DNA of 10,476 nt from an uncultured Collinsella sp. (GCA_900542555.1 UQNU01000063.1:1-10476), one strand, 5' to 3'. Numbered from the stretch's first letter, positions 1 through 6,588 are shown. Notes: a model not told the origin generated them from the sequence alone. A program made the numbers and translations.

Positions 1-994
1 GACGGTTGACCATAGCGCGGGCAACGGCGACGCGCTGCTGCTCGCCACCGGACAGCTGATCGGGCAGAGAGTCCATCTGATCGGCCAGACCGACCAGGCG
101 AAGCACCTCGGGTACCTGGCTGCGAATGACGCCCTTGGGCTTGCCGATGCACTGCAGGGCAAACGCCACGTTTTCGTAGGCGGTCTTCTGCGGCAGGAGC
201 TTAAAGTCCTGGAACACGGCACCGATCTGGCGACGCAAGAACGGAACCTTGCGGTTCTTGATCTTCATGAGGTCCTGGCCAGCGACCAAAATGCGGCCGC
301 TCGTCGGCTTGACGTCGCGGTTGAGCGTCGACAGCAGCGTGGTCTTACCCGAGCCGGAGTGACCGACCAAGAAGACAAACTCGCCAGGATAGATCTCGAT
401 GTTGATATCGTCGAGCGCGGGCTTGTTGGGCTGTGCCGGGTAGATCTTGGTGACGTGCTCCATGAGGATGACGGGCTCGACACCAGCCTGTTTGGCCATC
501 TTCTTGCGGCTGGCCTGCGGATCGATGGGCGCAAACACCGACGTAAAGTCGGGGTTGTTGAGCGCATTGTCGAGGCTTGCGACCTCGGCGGCCTGATCGC
601 TCTCGACTACGGGAGCCGCGGGCTGCGTAGGATCGGGAATACCGGCAAAAAGGCCGGACTGCGCAGGCTGAGGCGCCGGAGTCGCAGGGGCCATGGGATC
701 GGGAATGCCGGCCATGACGGGTTGCGGCGCGACAACGTCCGCCTGAGGCTGATCCACGCGAGCGGTCACCTTCTGCACGGGCTCAAAACCCGCGGCCTCG
801 GAAAGCTCGACATCATTGGTGGGATTGTAGGCAAAGGGATCTGACGCCGGCTGTGCCTGATCTGCCGGCTGTGCGGGGATCGGGCTAAACAGCTGATCCT
901 CTGAATCCGGGGTGGCGAAACGAGTGCCCACGGCGCCTGGCTGCGTCTTGGGGGCGTCATCGCCCGCACCGGAGGTACGGAAGTGGTTACCCAC
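1..994 (-). CDS. ftsE: Cell division ABC transporter ATPase FtsE with long N-terminal extension (3' end outside window)
   Basis: ATPase subunit of the FtsEX complex, which at the cytoplasmic membrane links the division machinery to peptidoglycan hydrolase activation. I read 331 codons from a GTG at 994; an AAGGAG ribosome binding site lies five bases upstream (1000-1005). The ABC core begins near residue 178 (MEHVTKIYP). Visible motifs are Walker A GHSGSGKT (211-218), the Q-loop FQDFKLLP (261-268) and the signature LSGGEQQRVAVARAMVNR (314-331). The signature wording is typical of FtsE rather than other ABC importers. Walker B and the H-loop lie beyond base 1. Residues 1-177 are an extra Pro/Ala/Gln/Asp-rich, probably disordered stretch with two AGIPDP repeats; a normal FtsE is only about 220-230 residues. 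The ATG at 463 could give a standard-length protein, but the frame is open throughout and the ribosome binding site is at the GTG. ftsX would be expected next, off-window. Confidence 0.88.
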   Translation of the reverse strand, partial: MGNHFRTSGAGDDAPKTQPGAVGTRFATPDSEDQLFSPIPAQPADQAQPASDPFAYNPTNDVELSEAAGFEPVQKVTARVDQPQADVVAPQPVMAGIPDPMAPATPAPQPAQSGLFAGIPDPTQPAAPVVESDQAAEVASLDNALNNPDFTSVFAPIDPQASRKKMAKQAGVEPVILMEHVTKIYPAQPNKPALDDINIEIYPGEFVFLVGHSGSGKTTLLSTLNRDVKPTSGRILVAGQDLMKIKNRKVPFLRRQIGAVFQDFKLLPQKTAYENVAFALQCIGKPKGVIRSQVPEVLRLVGLADQMDSLPDQLSGGEQQRVAVARAMVNR

Positions 995-1039
995 TGGTGC
1001 TCCTTATCGTCGTGCGTTTAAACTACATGAGCGCTTTGT

Positions 1040-1064
1040 ATTTTAGCAGCATTAGCTTTGCTGC
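1040..1064 (-). promoter_or_regulatory. Possible ftsE promoter region (-10-like hexamer plus small hairpin)
   Basis: On the minus strand a TAAAAT hexamer (1040-1045) is a five-of-six match to the -10 consensus and lies about 46 bases before the ftsE GTG. I cannot find a convincing -35. Directly upstream, GCAGCA and TGCTGC (1059-1064 and 1046-1051 on this strand) form a 6-bp inverted repeat with a 7-base spacer. It could be an operator or a chance hairpin. This is inferred from sequence alone. Confidence 0.25.
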
Positions 1065-1083
1065 ACATAAGAAGCATGGCGTG

Positions 1084-1234
1084 CTTAGGGATCCCGTCGG
1101 CCGGGCACAGGGTTACTCTCCAAATCGTCCTCGGACATTTCGGAGCCCCCGCTGCGCGCTTCGCGCGGCAGGGGCTCCTCCGTCCTGCGGAAAGATTTGG
1201 AGAGTAACCCTGTGCCCGGCCTGCGGCAACTAAG
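1084..1234. repeat. Large nested palindrome, about 150 bp
   Basis: The arms 1099-1126 and 1194-1221 are perfect 28-base reverse complements (the left arm starts ggccgggcacagggttactc). Inside them sits a second stem, ggagcccc (1142-1149) with ggggctcc (1171-1178). At the centre gctgcgcg/cgcgcggc pair with one G-T wobble around a very short loop near 1159-1161. Pairing resumes outside the main arms with cttag (1084-1088) and ctaag (1230-1234). There is no T-tract on either side, and the two neighbouring genes point away from it, so it is not an ordinary terminator. It could be a miniature repeat element, a structured RNA or a cruciform-forming site; the sequence does not decide between these. 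Confidence 0.85.
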
Positions 1235-1424
1235 GGGTCGCTGCGTTTTACTTGGGTGCAGTAGCACTATGCTTGGGGGCTGAATTGCACTTTGCTGGCC
1301 TGGGCCCTTTTCCCGGTAGAGACTTTTGCTTGACGCGTCTTTGATTTAATTGTTGCGCAACTCGGATTTGAATTGTCGATTTACATTGGCCTCGATAGGA
1401 ACGTCTATGGTTGTGGGGGCTGGT

Positions 1425-2156
1425 ATGAATTGTCCTTATTGTGGAGCTAAGTTGCGCGATGGTGTGAGGTACTGCACAGCGTGCGGGGATGCCGTCAATG
1501 GCATCTCTGCTGATTCTGAGCTTCGAGTAAAACCTCGAAACCACGTTGCGGTCATCCTTGCCTGCATGCTGGCAATTGGCATTGTCGGCGGTATCTGTAT
1601 GGGTCTTCATCTGCGGCAGGTGTTGTCGCACTTTATATCTGCCCATTCGGAGCACGCAATCGTGCTGAATGTCGCGGCTGCGGGCTGGGACACCGATAGC
1701 GGGGCATCGCGCGTTCCGATTCACATTACGGGCAAGACCATCGACGGAATAACGGTCGACAGGATTGAGTTCATCGCCTCCGATGGCTCTGGCATCAATC
1801 TCACGCAAGGTGTCTACACGCTCGAGGCAGCAGGTTCCCCTATCGCTGCGGACGGCACGATCTATCAAATTCCATGCACGAGTGCCACACTCGTCCTCGA
1901 TGACGCCTTTGCTATGGGCGAAACGATCGATTTGGCCGAGCTTGCAGAACAGGATTCGATTCTCACCTTCTGCCCCATTGATGCCGCCGATGTAACCAAT
2001 GACGAAATCTATGATGCCGCCCTACTCGCCATGACATATAAAGGCGACGACGCCCCCGATGTTGCCGCGCTGTGCCAGGCGGCAATCGGTCGACGTGACG
2101 GCGCCAACATAAGCGGGAACGCCTTCGAAAGTTGCGGTGAAATACGGATTAATTGA
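1425..2156 (+). CDS. Membrane-anchored zinc-ribbon protein of unknown function
   Basis: Encodes 243 residues. The N-terminus is a compact zinc ribbon: CPYC at residues 3-6 and CTAC at 17-20 give four Cys ligands. A basic linker follows, then one hydrophobic segment at about 41-63 that should be a membrane helix. The remaining 175 or so residues carry no motif I can name. This part is acidic and looks beta-rich, with IHITGKTIDG, a DGSGINL...GVYTLEAAGSPIAADGTIYQIP-like stretch and several Cys. The topology is probably cytoplasmic ribbon and extracellular C-terminal domain. The ATG at 1425 is chosen because such ribbons usually begin M-x-C; the ATG at 1407, behind an AGGA, is a fair alternative adding six residues. 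It is the only plus-strand gene here, is monocistronic, and ends at the hairpin terminator it shares with the transketolase operon. The function is unknown. Confidence 0.8.
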   Translation: MNCPYCGAKLRDGVRYCTACGDAVNGISADSELRVKPRNHVAVILACMLAIGIVGGICMGLHLRQVLSHFISAHSEHAIVLNVAAAGWDTDSGASRVPIHITGKTIDGITVDRIEFIASDGSGINLTQGVYTLEAAGSPIAADGTIYQIPCTSATLVLDDAFAMGETIDLAELAEQDSILTFCPIDAADVTNDEIYDAALLAMTYKGDDAPDVAALCQAAIGRRDGANISGNAFESCGEIRIN

Positions 2157-2195
2157 GCCTTTAGGCTGGCAAAACAGTCCTTATTTCACCGCAAC
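2131..2195. repeat. Inverted repeat spanning the 3' end of the zinc-ribbon gene
   Basis: The arm gttgcggtgaaata (2131-2144), which lies inside the last codons of the zinc-ribbon gene, is a perfect reverse complement of 2182-2195. Pairing extends imperfectly to 2150 and 2176, giving about 20 bp around a 25-base loop that contains the stop codon. No T-tract follows. In the transcript it would fold across the stop codon just before the stronger hairpin at 2201-2229, which suggests a role in 3'-end protection or termination. Confidence 0.6.
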
Positions 2196-2200
2196 TGAAA

Positions 2201-2229
2201 CAGGGGCGCTCTCCAAGAGAGCGCCCCTG
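2201..2229. terminator. Bidirectional hairpin between convergent genes
   Basis: A perfect 13-bp stem (caggggcgctctc, 2201-2213, with its complement 2217-2229) is closed by a CAA loop. It lies between the stop of the plus-strand zinc-ribbon gene and the stop of the minus-strand transketolase operon, the usual place for a shared terminator. Only a short T-run (TTTCA) follows on the minus strand, and the plus side has only a few T residues. The efficiency is therefore uncertain, although the stem is very stable. Confidence 0.7.
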
Positions 2230-2239
2230 CCGGGTTTCC

Positions 2240-2283
2240 ATAGTACTGGCGAAGCAGTTTTATAGTTCTGGCGAAGCAGTCCT
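2240..2283. repeat. 22-bp imperfect tandem duplication
   Basis: The sequence atagt-n-ctggcgaagcagt occurs at 2240-2258 and again at 2262-2280, a period of 22 bp, with one internal substitution. It sits between the transketolase C-half stop codon and the hairpin terminator, so it would be in the 3' untranslated part of the tkt transcript. I recognise no function. Confidence 0.7.
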
Positions 2284-2299
2284 TGAGATCTGCCCTGCC

Positions 2300-3241
2300 T
2301 TATGCCAAGAACTCCTTGGTGGTCGCCACGATGTTGGCGGCGTCCAGGCCGTACTTGTGCAGGAGCTCGGCGCCCGGACCGGACTCGCCGAACGTGTCGT
2401 TGACGCCAATCTTCTTGAGCGGCGTCGGGCACTGCTCGCACAGGACGTCGGCAACGGCGCTGCCCAGGCCGCCAATCACGGAGTGCTCCTCGACGGTCAC
2501 AACGTGGCCGGTCTTGGTGGCGCTCTTGACGATCAGATCGGCATCGATGGGCTTGATGGTGTGCATGTTGATGACCTCGGCGTCGATACCCTCGGCAGCG
2601 AGCTGCTCGGCGGCCTCGAGGGCCTCGCCGACCATCAGACCGCAGGCGATGATGGTAACGTCGGCGCCCTCGCGCATAACGATGCCGCGGCCCAACTCGA
2701 ACTTGTAGGTCTCGGGATCGTTGATGACCGGCGAGGCCAGGCGGGCAAAGCGCATGTACACGGGGCCGTCGCACTCGTAGGCGGCGCGCGTCACGGCGCG
2801 GGCCTCGACGTCGTCGGCGGGAACGATGACGGTCATGCCGGGAATGACGCGCATAAGGGCGATATCCTCGCAGCACTGGTGCGTGGCACCGTCCTCGCCC
2901 ACCGAAATACCGGCGTGCGTGGCGCCGATCTTGACGTTGAGGTGCGGATAGCCGATGGAGTTGCGGACCTGTTCAAAGGCGCGGCCGGCGGCAAACATGG
3001 CAAAGCTGCTCGCGAAGGCAACGCGGCCGGTGGTCGCGATACCGGCGGCAACACCCATCAGGTTGCTCTCGGCGATGCCCACATCGAAGAAACGATCGGG
3101 GCAGGCGGCCTTAAACTTACCGGTCTGCGTGGCGGCAGCCAGATCGGCGTCGAGGACCACAAAATCATCGTGCTCGTTGGCGAGCTCGACGAGGGCCTCG
3201 CCGTAGCTTACGCGCGTGGCGATTTTCTTGACGTCTGCCAT
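2300..3241 (-). CDS. Transketolase, C-terminal subunit
   Basis: C-terminal half of a split, thiamine-diphosphate-dependent transketolase, acting in the cytoplasm in the non-oxidative pentose phosphate pathway by moving two-carbon units between sugar phosphates. The protein has 313 residues. The pyrimidine-binding domain covers roughly residues 1-170. FFDVGIAESNLMGVAAGIA contains Glu58, the residue expected to activate the cofactor. HAGISVGEDGATHQ (109-122) and the following IALMRVIPGMTVIVPADD stretch are typical of the family. The rest, from about 185, is the transketolase C-terminal domain (TIIACGLMVGEALEAAEQL). The ATG at 3241 is supported by a GGAGAGGAG ribosome binding site lying within the end of the preceding gene. 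Only one base separates that gene's TAG from this ATG, so the halves should be made together. The fold is shared with DXP synthase and E1 dehydrogenases, but the paired N-half and the length favour transketolase. Confidence 0.9.
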   Translation of the reverse strand: MADVKKIATRVSYGEALVELANEHDDFVVLDADLAAATQTGKFKAACPDRFFDVGIAESNLMGVAAGIATTGRVAFASSFAMFAAGRAFEQVRNSIGYPHLNVKIGATHAGISVGEDGATHQCCEDIALMRVIPGMTVIVPADDVEARAVTRAAYECDGPVYMRFARLASPVINDPETYKFELGRGIVMREGADVTIIACGLMVGEALEAAEQLAAEGIDAEVINMHTIKPIDADLIVKSATKTGHVVTVEEHSVIGGLGSAVADVLCEQCPTPLKKIGVNDTFGESGPGAELLHKYGLDAANIVATTKEFLA

Positions 3242-3242
3242 C

Positions 3243-4073
3243 CTAGAGCTCCTCTCCGGCGGCCGTGAGCTCTGCCATGGCCTGCTCGAACTGTTCATCG
3301 TTGGGGGCCTTGCCGTGCCAACCCACCTGGTTCTCCATAAAGGAGACGCCCTTGCCCTTTGTGGTCTCGGCGATAATGGCAGTAGGCTGACCCTTGGTGG
3401 CGCGAGCCTCGGCAAAGGCGGCGCGGATCTGATCGAAGTCGTTGCCGTCGGCAAGCTCCACCACGTGGAACTTAAAGGCGCGGAACTTGTCTGCCAGCGG
3501 CATGGGGTCGTTGACCTCCTCGACGGGACCATCGATCTGCAGGCCGTTGTGGTCAACAATCACGCAGAGGTTATCGAGTTGCTGGTTGCCGGCAAACATT
3601 GCGGCCTCCCAGACCTGGCCCTCCTCGCTCTCGCCATCGCCCAGCAGGGCGTACGTGCGATAAGTATCGCCCCAGTGCTTGGCGGCAACGGCCATGCCCA
3701 CGGCGGCGGAGATGCCCTGGCCGAGCGAACCGGTGGACATGTCGACGCCCGGGGTGTCGTTCATGTTGGGGTGACCCTGCAGGTGGCTGCCGAGATGGCG
3801 CAGCGTCTCGAGGTCCTCCTTGGGGAAGAATCCGCGCTCAGCGAGCACGGCGTACAGGCCCGGAGCGCAATGACCCTTGGAAAGCACAAAGCGGTCGCGA
3901 TCGGCCTTGCGGGGATCGGCCGGGTCGACGTTCATTTCCTCAAAGTACAAATAGGTCATGATGTCGGCGGCGCCGAGCGAACCGCCCGGATGGCCGGACT
4001 TGGCAGCGTGCACGCCGGTGACGATGCCCTTCCTTACCTCGTTGGCAACCTTTTTGAGCTCTTCGTCGCTCAT
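3243..4073 (-). CDS. Transketolase, N-terminal subunit
   Basis: N-terminal half of the split transketolase, binding the diphosphate end of thiamine diphosphate. It has 276 residues, the usual size for the separate subunit. The motifs in order are SGHPGGSLGAAD (26-37), SKGHCAPGLY (65-74), HLQGHPN (97-103), STGSLGQGIS (113-122), and the cofactor and metal motif from GDGESEEGQVWEA (145-157) to NGLQIDG (176-182). TTKGKGVSFMENQVGWHG (238-255) closes the domain. The ATG at 4073 has a clear AAGGAAGG ribosome binding site. It is the first gene of a two-gene operon with the C-half. The split arrangement, instead of one protein of about 660 residues, is well known in archaea and several Gram-positive groups, so it is a normal variant and not a broken gene. 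Confidence 0.92.
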   Translation of the reverse strand: MSDEELKKVANEVRKGIVTGVHAAKSGHPGGSLGAADIMTYLYFEEMNVDPADPRKADRDRFVLSKGHCAPGLYAVLAERGFFPKEDLETLRHLGSHLQGHPNMNDTPGVDMSTGSLGQGISAAVGMAVAAKHWGDTYRTYALLGDGESEEGQVWEAAMFAGNQQLDNLCVIVDHNGLQIDGPVEEVNDPMPLADKFRAFKFHVVELADGNDFDQIRAAFAEARATKGQPTAIIAETTKGKGVSFMENQVGWHGKAPNDEQFEQAMAELTAAGEEL

Positions 4074-4383
4074 TGTGCCTTCCTTTCATCCTCTTAAGAC
4101 AAGATGCGCACGGCACCGAAGGTAATCCCAACGCAGCCGCAATGCACGTACGTCATTCATTATGCTGGAAACTGATGGCTTTACCAGAGTTTTTATCATT
4201 ATTTGAACAATTTAGCAGGCAGAACCGCTGATGAAACGGTTTATCAATGTGAACGTCTTTTGGATGCGGTGGCTGCCTCTCGCCCCGGCACAAAAATGAT
4301 CCGCAATCCTGCCGTCTCCTACGGATCACCTGATCCCTTGGGGACGGAGGAAAACGGATCATGTCCGCAAACCGAAATTCAGC
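4074..4383. other. 310-bp intergenic region carrying the tkt operon promoter
   Basis: No convincing gene lies here. On the minus strand the region should hold the promoter of the transketolase operon. A CATAAT hexamer (4159-4164) is a five-of-six -10 match, without a clear -35 at 17 bases. A self-complementary acgtacgt lies just downstream of it. The left part (4141-4260) is unusually AT-rich for this genome, as promoters often are. The part next to the upstream gene holds the palindrome at 4296-4362. Confidence 0.5.
4296..4362. repeat. Nested imperfect palindrome, possible dispersed repeat
   Basis: ATGATCCG (4296-4303) faces CGGATCAT (4355-4362). The next bases also pair with a few mismatches: TCCTGCCGTCTCC on the left against the complement of GGGGACGGAGGA on the right. 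At the centre, ggatca-cc-tgatcc (4323-4336) is itself a perfect inverted repeat. The element starts 22 bases beyond the YitT-family stop codon, so it may help end that transcript, but no T-tract follows. Its REP-like build suggests a repeat dispersed in the genome; one copy cannot show this. Confidence 0.65.
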
Positions 4384-5274
4384 CTACGCGTTAATGTCCT
4401 TGAATCCCTCACCGAAGGCTTCCGTAACGTCGGCGACCGTCACAATGGCGTGAGGATCGCGCTCGCGCACGATTGTTTTAAGGGTGTTGAGCTCTCGACG
4501 GCTAACGATCACCATGATCACCGGCTTCTCGACGCCCGAATACATACCGGTCGCCTTTAATTTGGTGCAGCCGCGTCCCAGACCATACATGATGTCGGCC
4601 GCGATATCGGGGAAATTGTCCGAGATGATGAGCACCATACGACGCTTATTGCCGCCATCGACCACGGCGTCGATCACATAGCCGCTGATCACCATCGATA
4701 GTCCTGCATACAGAGCATTTTCGAGCGAGAAGACCGGAGCCGATGCTGCGCATACGGCAACGTCGATTGCCATGACGGTCGAGCCCACCGGCAGTGAGGT
4801 GTTACGAGAGATGATTTGGCCAATCGTGTCCGAGCCGCCGGTGTTGGCGCCGGCGCGCAACACCATGCCGTAACCGATACCCGTAATAATGCCGCCCCAC
4901 ATAGCGGGAAGCATTAGGTCCGCATCTGCCAGAGGCGCTACAAACGGGGCAAACAGATCGGTAAAAAAGCCCAGCAGCACAAAGCCCGTCGCTGTCTGCA
5001 CCACGTAGAACATGCCGCCCTCGCGCATAACGATCAGCAACAACAGGGCATTCATCACGATGGTCTGGATACCGACGGGAAGCGACACGCCTCGCGCTGC
5101 GCCGACCGCCTGGATAATAGTCGCAAGGCCCGTAACGCCACCGGCGGCAAGCCCGTTGGGAATCAAAAACAGGTCGGTCGCGATGGCGGCCAAGGCACAC
5201 CCCAACATAATCTGGGGCAGATCGTGAAAGAAGTTCATCGAAAGAATGCGCTTGATGTCCAGACGATATGCCAT
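4384..5274 (-). CDS. YitT/DUF2179 family membrane protein
   Basis: Integral membrane protein of 296 residues in the YitT family, whose biochemical role is still not established. The first 210 residues hold about six hydrophobic segments, near 20-38, 45-60, 67-84, 91-113, 124-141 and 161-206. They include the family-like PNGLAAGGVTGLA (39-51) and AGANTGGSDTIGQ (141-153). The soluble end (about 211-292) matches a DUF2179 domain: RRMVLIISDNFPDIAADI, GRGCTKLKATGMYSG, VSRRELNTLKTIV and DPHAIVTVADVTEAFGEGF. The start at 5274 is preferred because GAGGGAGG (5279-5286) sits right before it; an in-frame ATG at 5298 would place that site inside the coding region. The immediate upstream DNA is a terminator hairpin, so the gene either has its own regulated leader or depends on read-through from prfB. 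Confidence 0.88.
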   Translation of the reverse strand: MAYRLDIKRILSMNFFHDLPQIMLGCALAAIATDLFLIPNGLAAGGVTGLATIIQAVGAARGVSLPVGIQTIVMNALLLLIVMREGGMFYVVQTATGFVLLGFFTDLFAPFVAPLADADLMLPAMWGGIITGIGYGMVLRAGANTGGSDTIGQIISRNTSLPVGSTVMAIDVAVCAASAPVFSLENALYAGLSMVISGYVIDAVVDGGNKRRMVLIISDNFPDIAADIMYGLGRGCTKLKATGMYSGVEKPVIMVIVSRRELNTLKTIVRERDPHAIVTVADVTEAFGEGFKDINA

Positions 5275-5286
5275 GCTGCCTCCCTC

Positions 5287-5315
5287 AAAAAAGCGCACCC
5301 CATCGGATGCGCTTT
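5287..5315 (-). terminator. Intrinsic terminator directly before the YitT-family ribosome binding site
   Basis: On the minus strand AAAGCGCA and TGCGCTTT (5308-5315 and 5290-5297) form an 8-bp stem around a 10-base loop, followed by a run of six T. The T-run ends at 5287 and the ribosome binding site begins at 5286. By position it could be a late terminator for secA-prfB, or an attenuator in the leader of the downstream gene. Confidence 0.75.
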
Positions 5316-5352
5316 GAACTTCTTCTTGTATTCGATTCTACCGATTCGCCCA

Positions 5353-5418
5353 ACAAAAACCACCCCTGTGCAGGGTATGTTCTGGATACAAAACCACCCT
5401 GCTCGGAGGGTTTTATCC
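5353..5418 (-). terminator. Two tandem terminator-like hairpins after prfB
   Basis: Two related units lie one after the other. On the minus strand, AAAACCCT...AGGGTGGTTTTGT (5388-5418) and CCCTG-CA-CAGGGGTGGTTTTTGT (5353-5376) each form a short stem followed by a T-rich tail. They share the sequence caggg(g)tggttt(t)tgt, so they look like a duplicated element. Coming 23 and 65 bases after the prfB stop codon, they probably end the secA-prfB transcript in two steps. Confidence 0.55.
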
Positions 5419-5427
5419 ATTTCCACA

Positions 5428-5443
5428 TAAACCGAGCGGTTTA
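5428..5443. repeat. Small palindrome overlapping the prfB stop codon
   Basis: The 16-base sequence taaaccg-ag-cggttta is a perfect inverted repeat with a two-base centre. Its right end is the prfB TAA stop codon read on the minus strand. In RNA it would form a five- or six-pair hairpin right at the stop. It may be part of the termination region; no other role is evident. Confidence 0.55.
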
Positions 5444-6588
5444 GGCAGACGGGGTCTCCGCATCAGCGTTGCCGGTAGCCCAACGGTGATAGCCAATTAC
5501 AAACGGATCCAGATCGCCGTCGTCAAGAACTGCCTCGACGTTGCTGGTCTCCACGCCCGTGCGCAGGTCCTTAACCATCTGGTACGGGTAGAGCACGTAG
5601 CTGCGGATCTGGTTGCCAAAACCAATTGTGGTCTTGGGTCCGCGAATCTCATCCAGGGCCTCGGCGCGCTTTTCGAGCTCAATCTCGTACAGACGCGCCT
5701 TGAGGATCTGCATGCACGCAGCCTTGTTTTGAATCTGGCTGCGCTCGTTTTGACACGTGACCACGATACCGCTGGGGAAATGCGTCACGCGCACGGCGGA
5801 GTCGGTGGTGTTGACGCCCTGACCGCCCGGGCCGCTTGCGTGGTATACGTCGACGCGAATGTCATCGGGATTAATCTCGATATCGATATCGTCGGGTAGC
5901 ACCGGAATGACCTCGACGCCGGCAAACGTAGTCTGTCGGCGCTTCTTGTCGTCGGTGGGGCTAATGCGCACCAGGCGGTGAACTCCGGCCTCGCCACGAA
6001 GCATGCCAAAGGCGTCCTTGCCTTCGACAGTAAAGGTCGCGCGATCGATGCCGATGACCTCGGCCGCGGGGCAATCGTTGATGGTGACCTTCCAACCGCG
6101 GCGCTGACAGTACTTCATGTACATCTTAAAGAGCATGAAAGTCCAGTCCTGGGCCTCCAAGCCACCCTGTCCGGGCTTGATGGTCACAATCGCGTCGCTA
6201 TGGTCGAACTCCCCGGTAAACCAGCTCGAAAGCTCAAGCTCGTCGATGGCGCGGGATAGGCGCTCCGCCGTGGCGGCAGCCTCCTCACGCAGCGCAGCGG
6301 CATCGGGGTCATCGCCCATTTCCTCGGCAAGCTCCAACGCGGCACGAGCATCGGAAAGCTCACCGCGTGCCGTATCCACAGCGGCGATGTCCTCTTTGGC
6401 GCGTGCAATCTCCTCCATCGTGGCGCGAGCGGCATCGGCGTCGTCCCAAAAGCCCGGGGCGACGCTTTTGGCCTCGAGCTCCGTTACGCGGGTGCGCTTC
6501 TCGTCCAAATGGAGATACGACTCGACCTCGCCGAGTCGGTCCGCAAATGCGTCCAACTCGGCGGGCGTTACCTCTAGAGTCTCGGCCA

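Larger units (their letters stand above)
995..1424. other. 430-bp divergent intergenic region between ftsE and the zinc-ribbon gene
   Basis: No coding sequence in this stretch looks real on either strand. It should hold the promoters of both flanking genes, which point away from each other. The middle is taken up by the large palindrome at 1084-1234. From 1240 to 1424 the DNA is more T-rich. It has a TTGACG hexamer at 1330-1335 and a perfect 10-bp palindrome GTTGCGCAAC at 1352-1361, but no well-spaced -10, so I do not call a plus-strand promoter. Confidence 0.6.

Noticed and set aside
359..844. Plus-strand frame of 161 codons opposite ftsE
   Set aside because: Antisense to the FtsE N-terminal half; composition (Arg/Gly/Leu) and lack of motifs mark it as a shadow.
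1099..1221. CRISPR-like or invertible-promoter reading of the 28-base inverted arms
   Set aside because: There are only two copies and they are inverted, not direct, so it is not a CRISPR array. The 67-base interior is GC-rich and self-complementary with no promoter hexamers, so a promoter switch is not supported.
1248..1868. Minus-strand frame of 206 codons opposite the zinc-ribbon gene
   Set aside because: The plus strand encodes a paired-Cys zinc ribbon and a membrane helix in a coherent order, while this frame has no features and crosses the intergenic region.
3241..3245. Frameshifted or broken transketolase gene
   Set aside because: The halves are separate by design: the C-half has its own ATG and ribosome binding site, both halves have normal subunit length, and split transketolases are common.
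2357..3268. Long plus-strand frame opposite the transketolase C-half
   Set aside because: Same mirror effect; the minus-strand product has the conserved Glu and domain layout, and this frame has none.
3216..4097. Long plus-strand frame opposite the transketolase N-half
   Set aside because: Antisense shadow of a well-supported gene with all its cofactor motifs; no ribosome binding site or family resemblance.
4203..4394. Short plus-strand frame in the spacer before the tkt operon
   Set aside because: It runs through the palindrome at 4296-4362 into the YitT-family gene, has no ribosome binding site, and the product resembles nothing.
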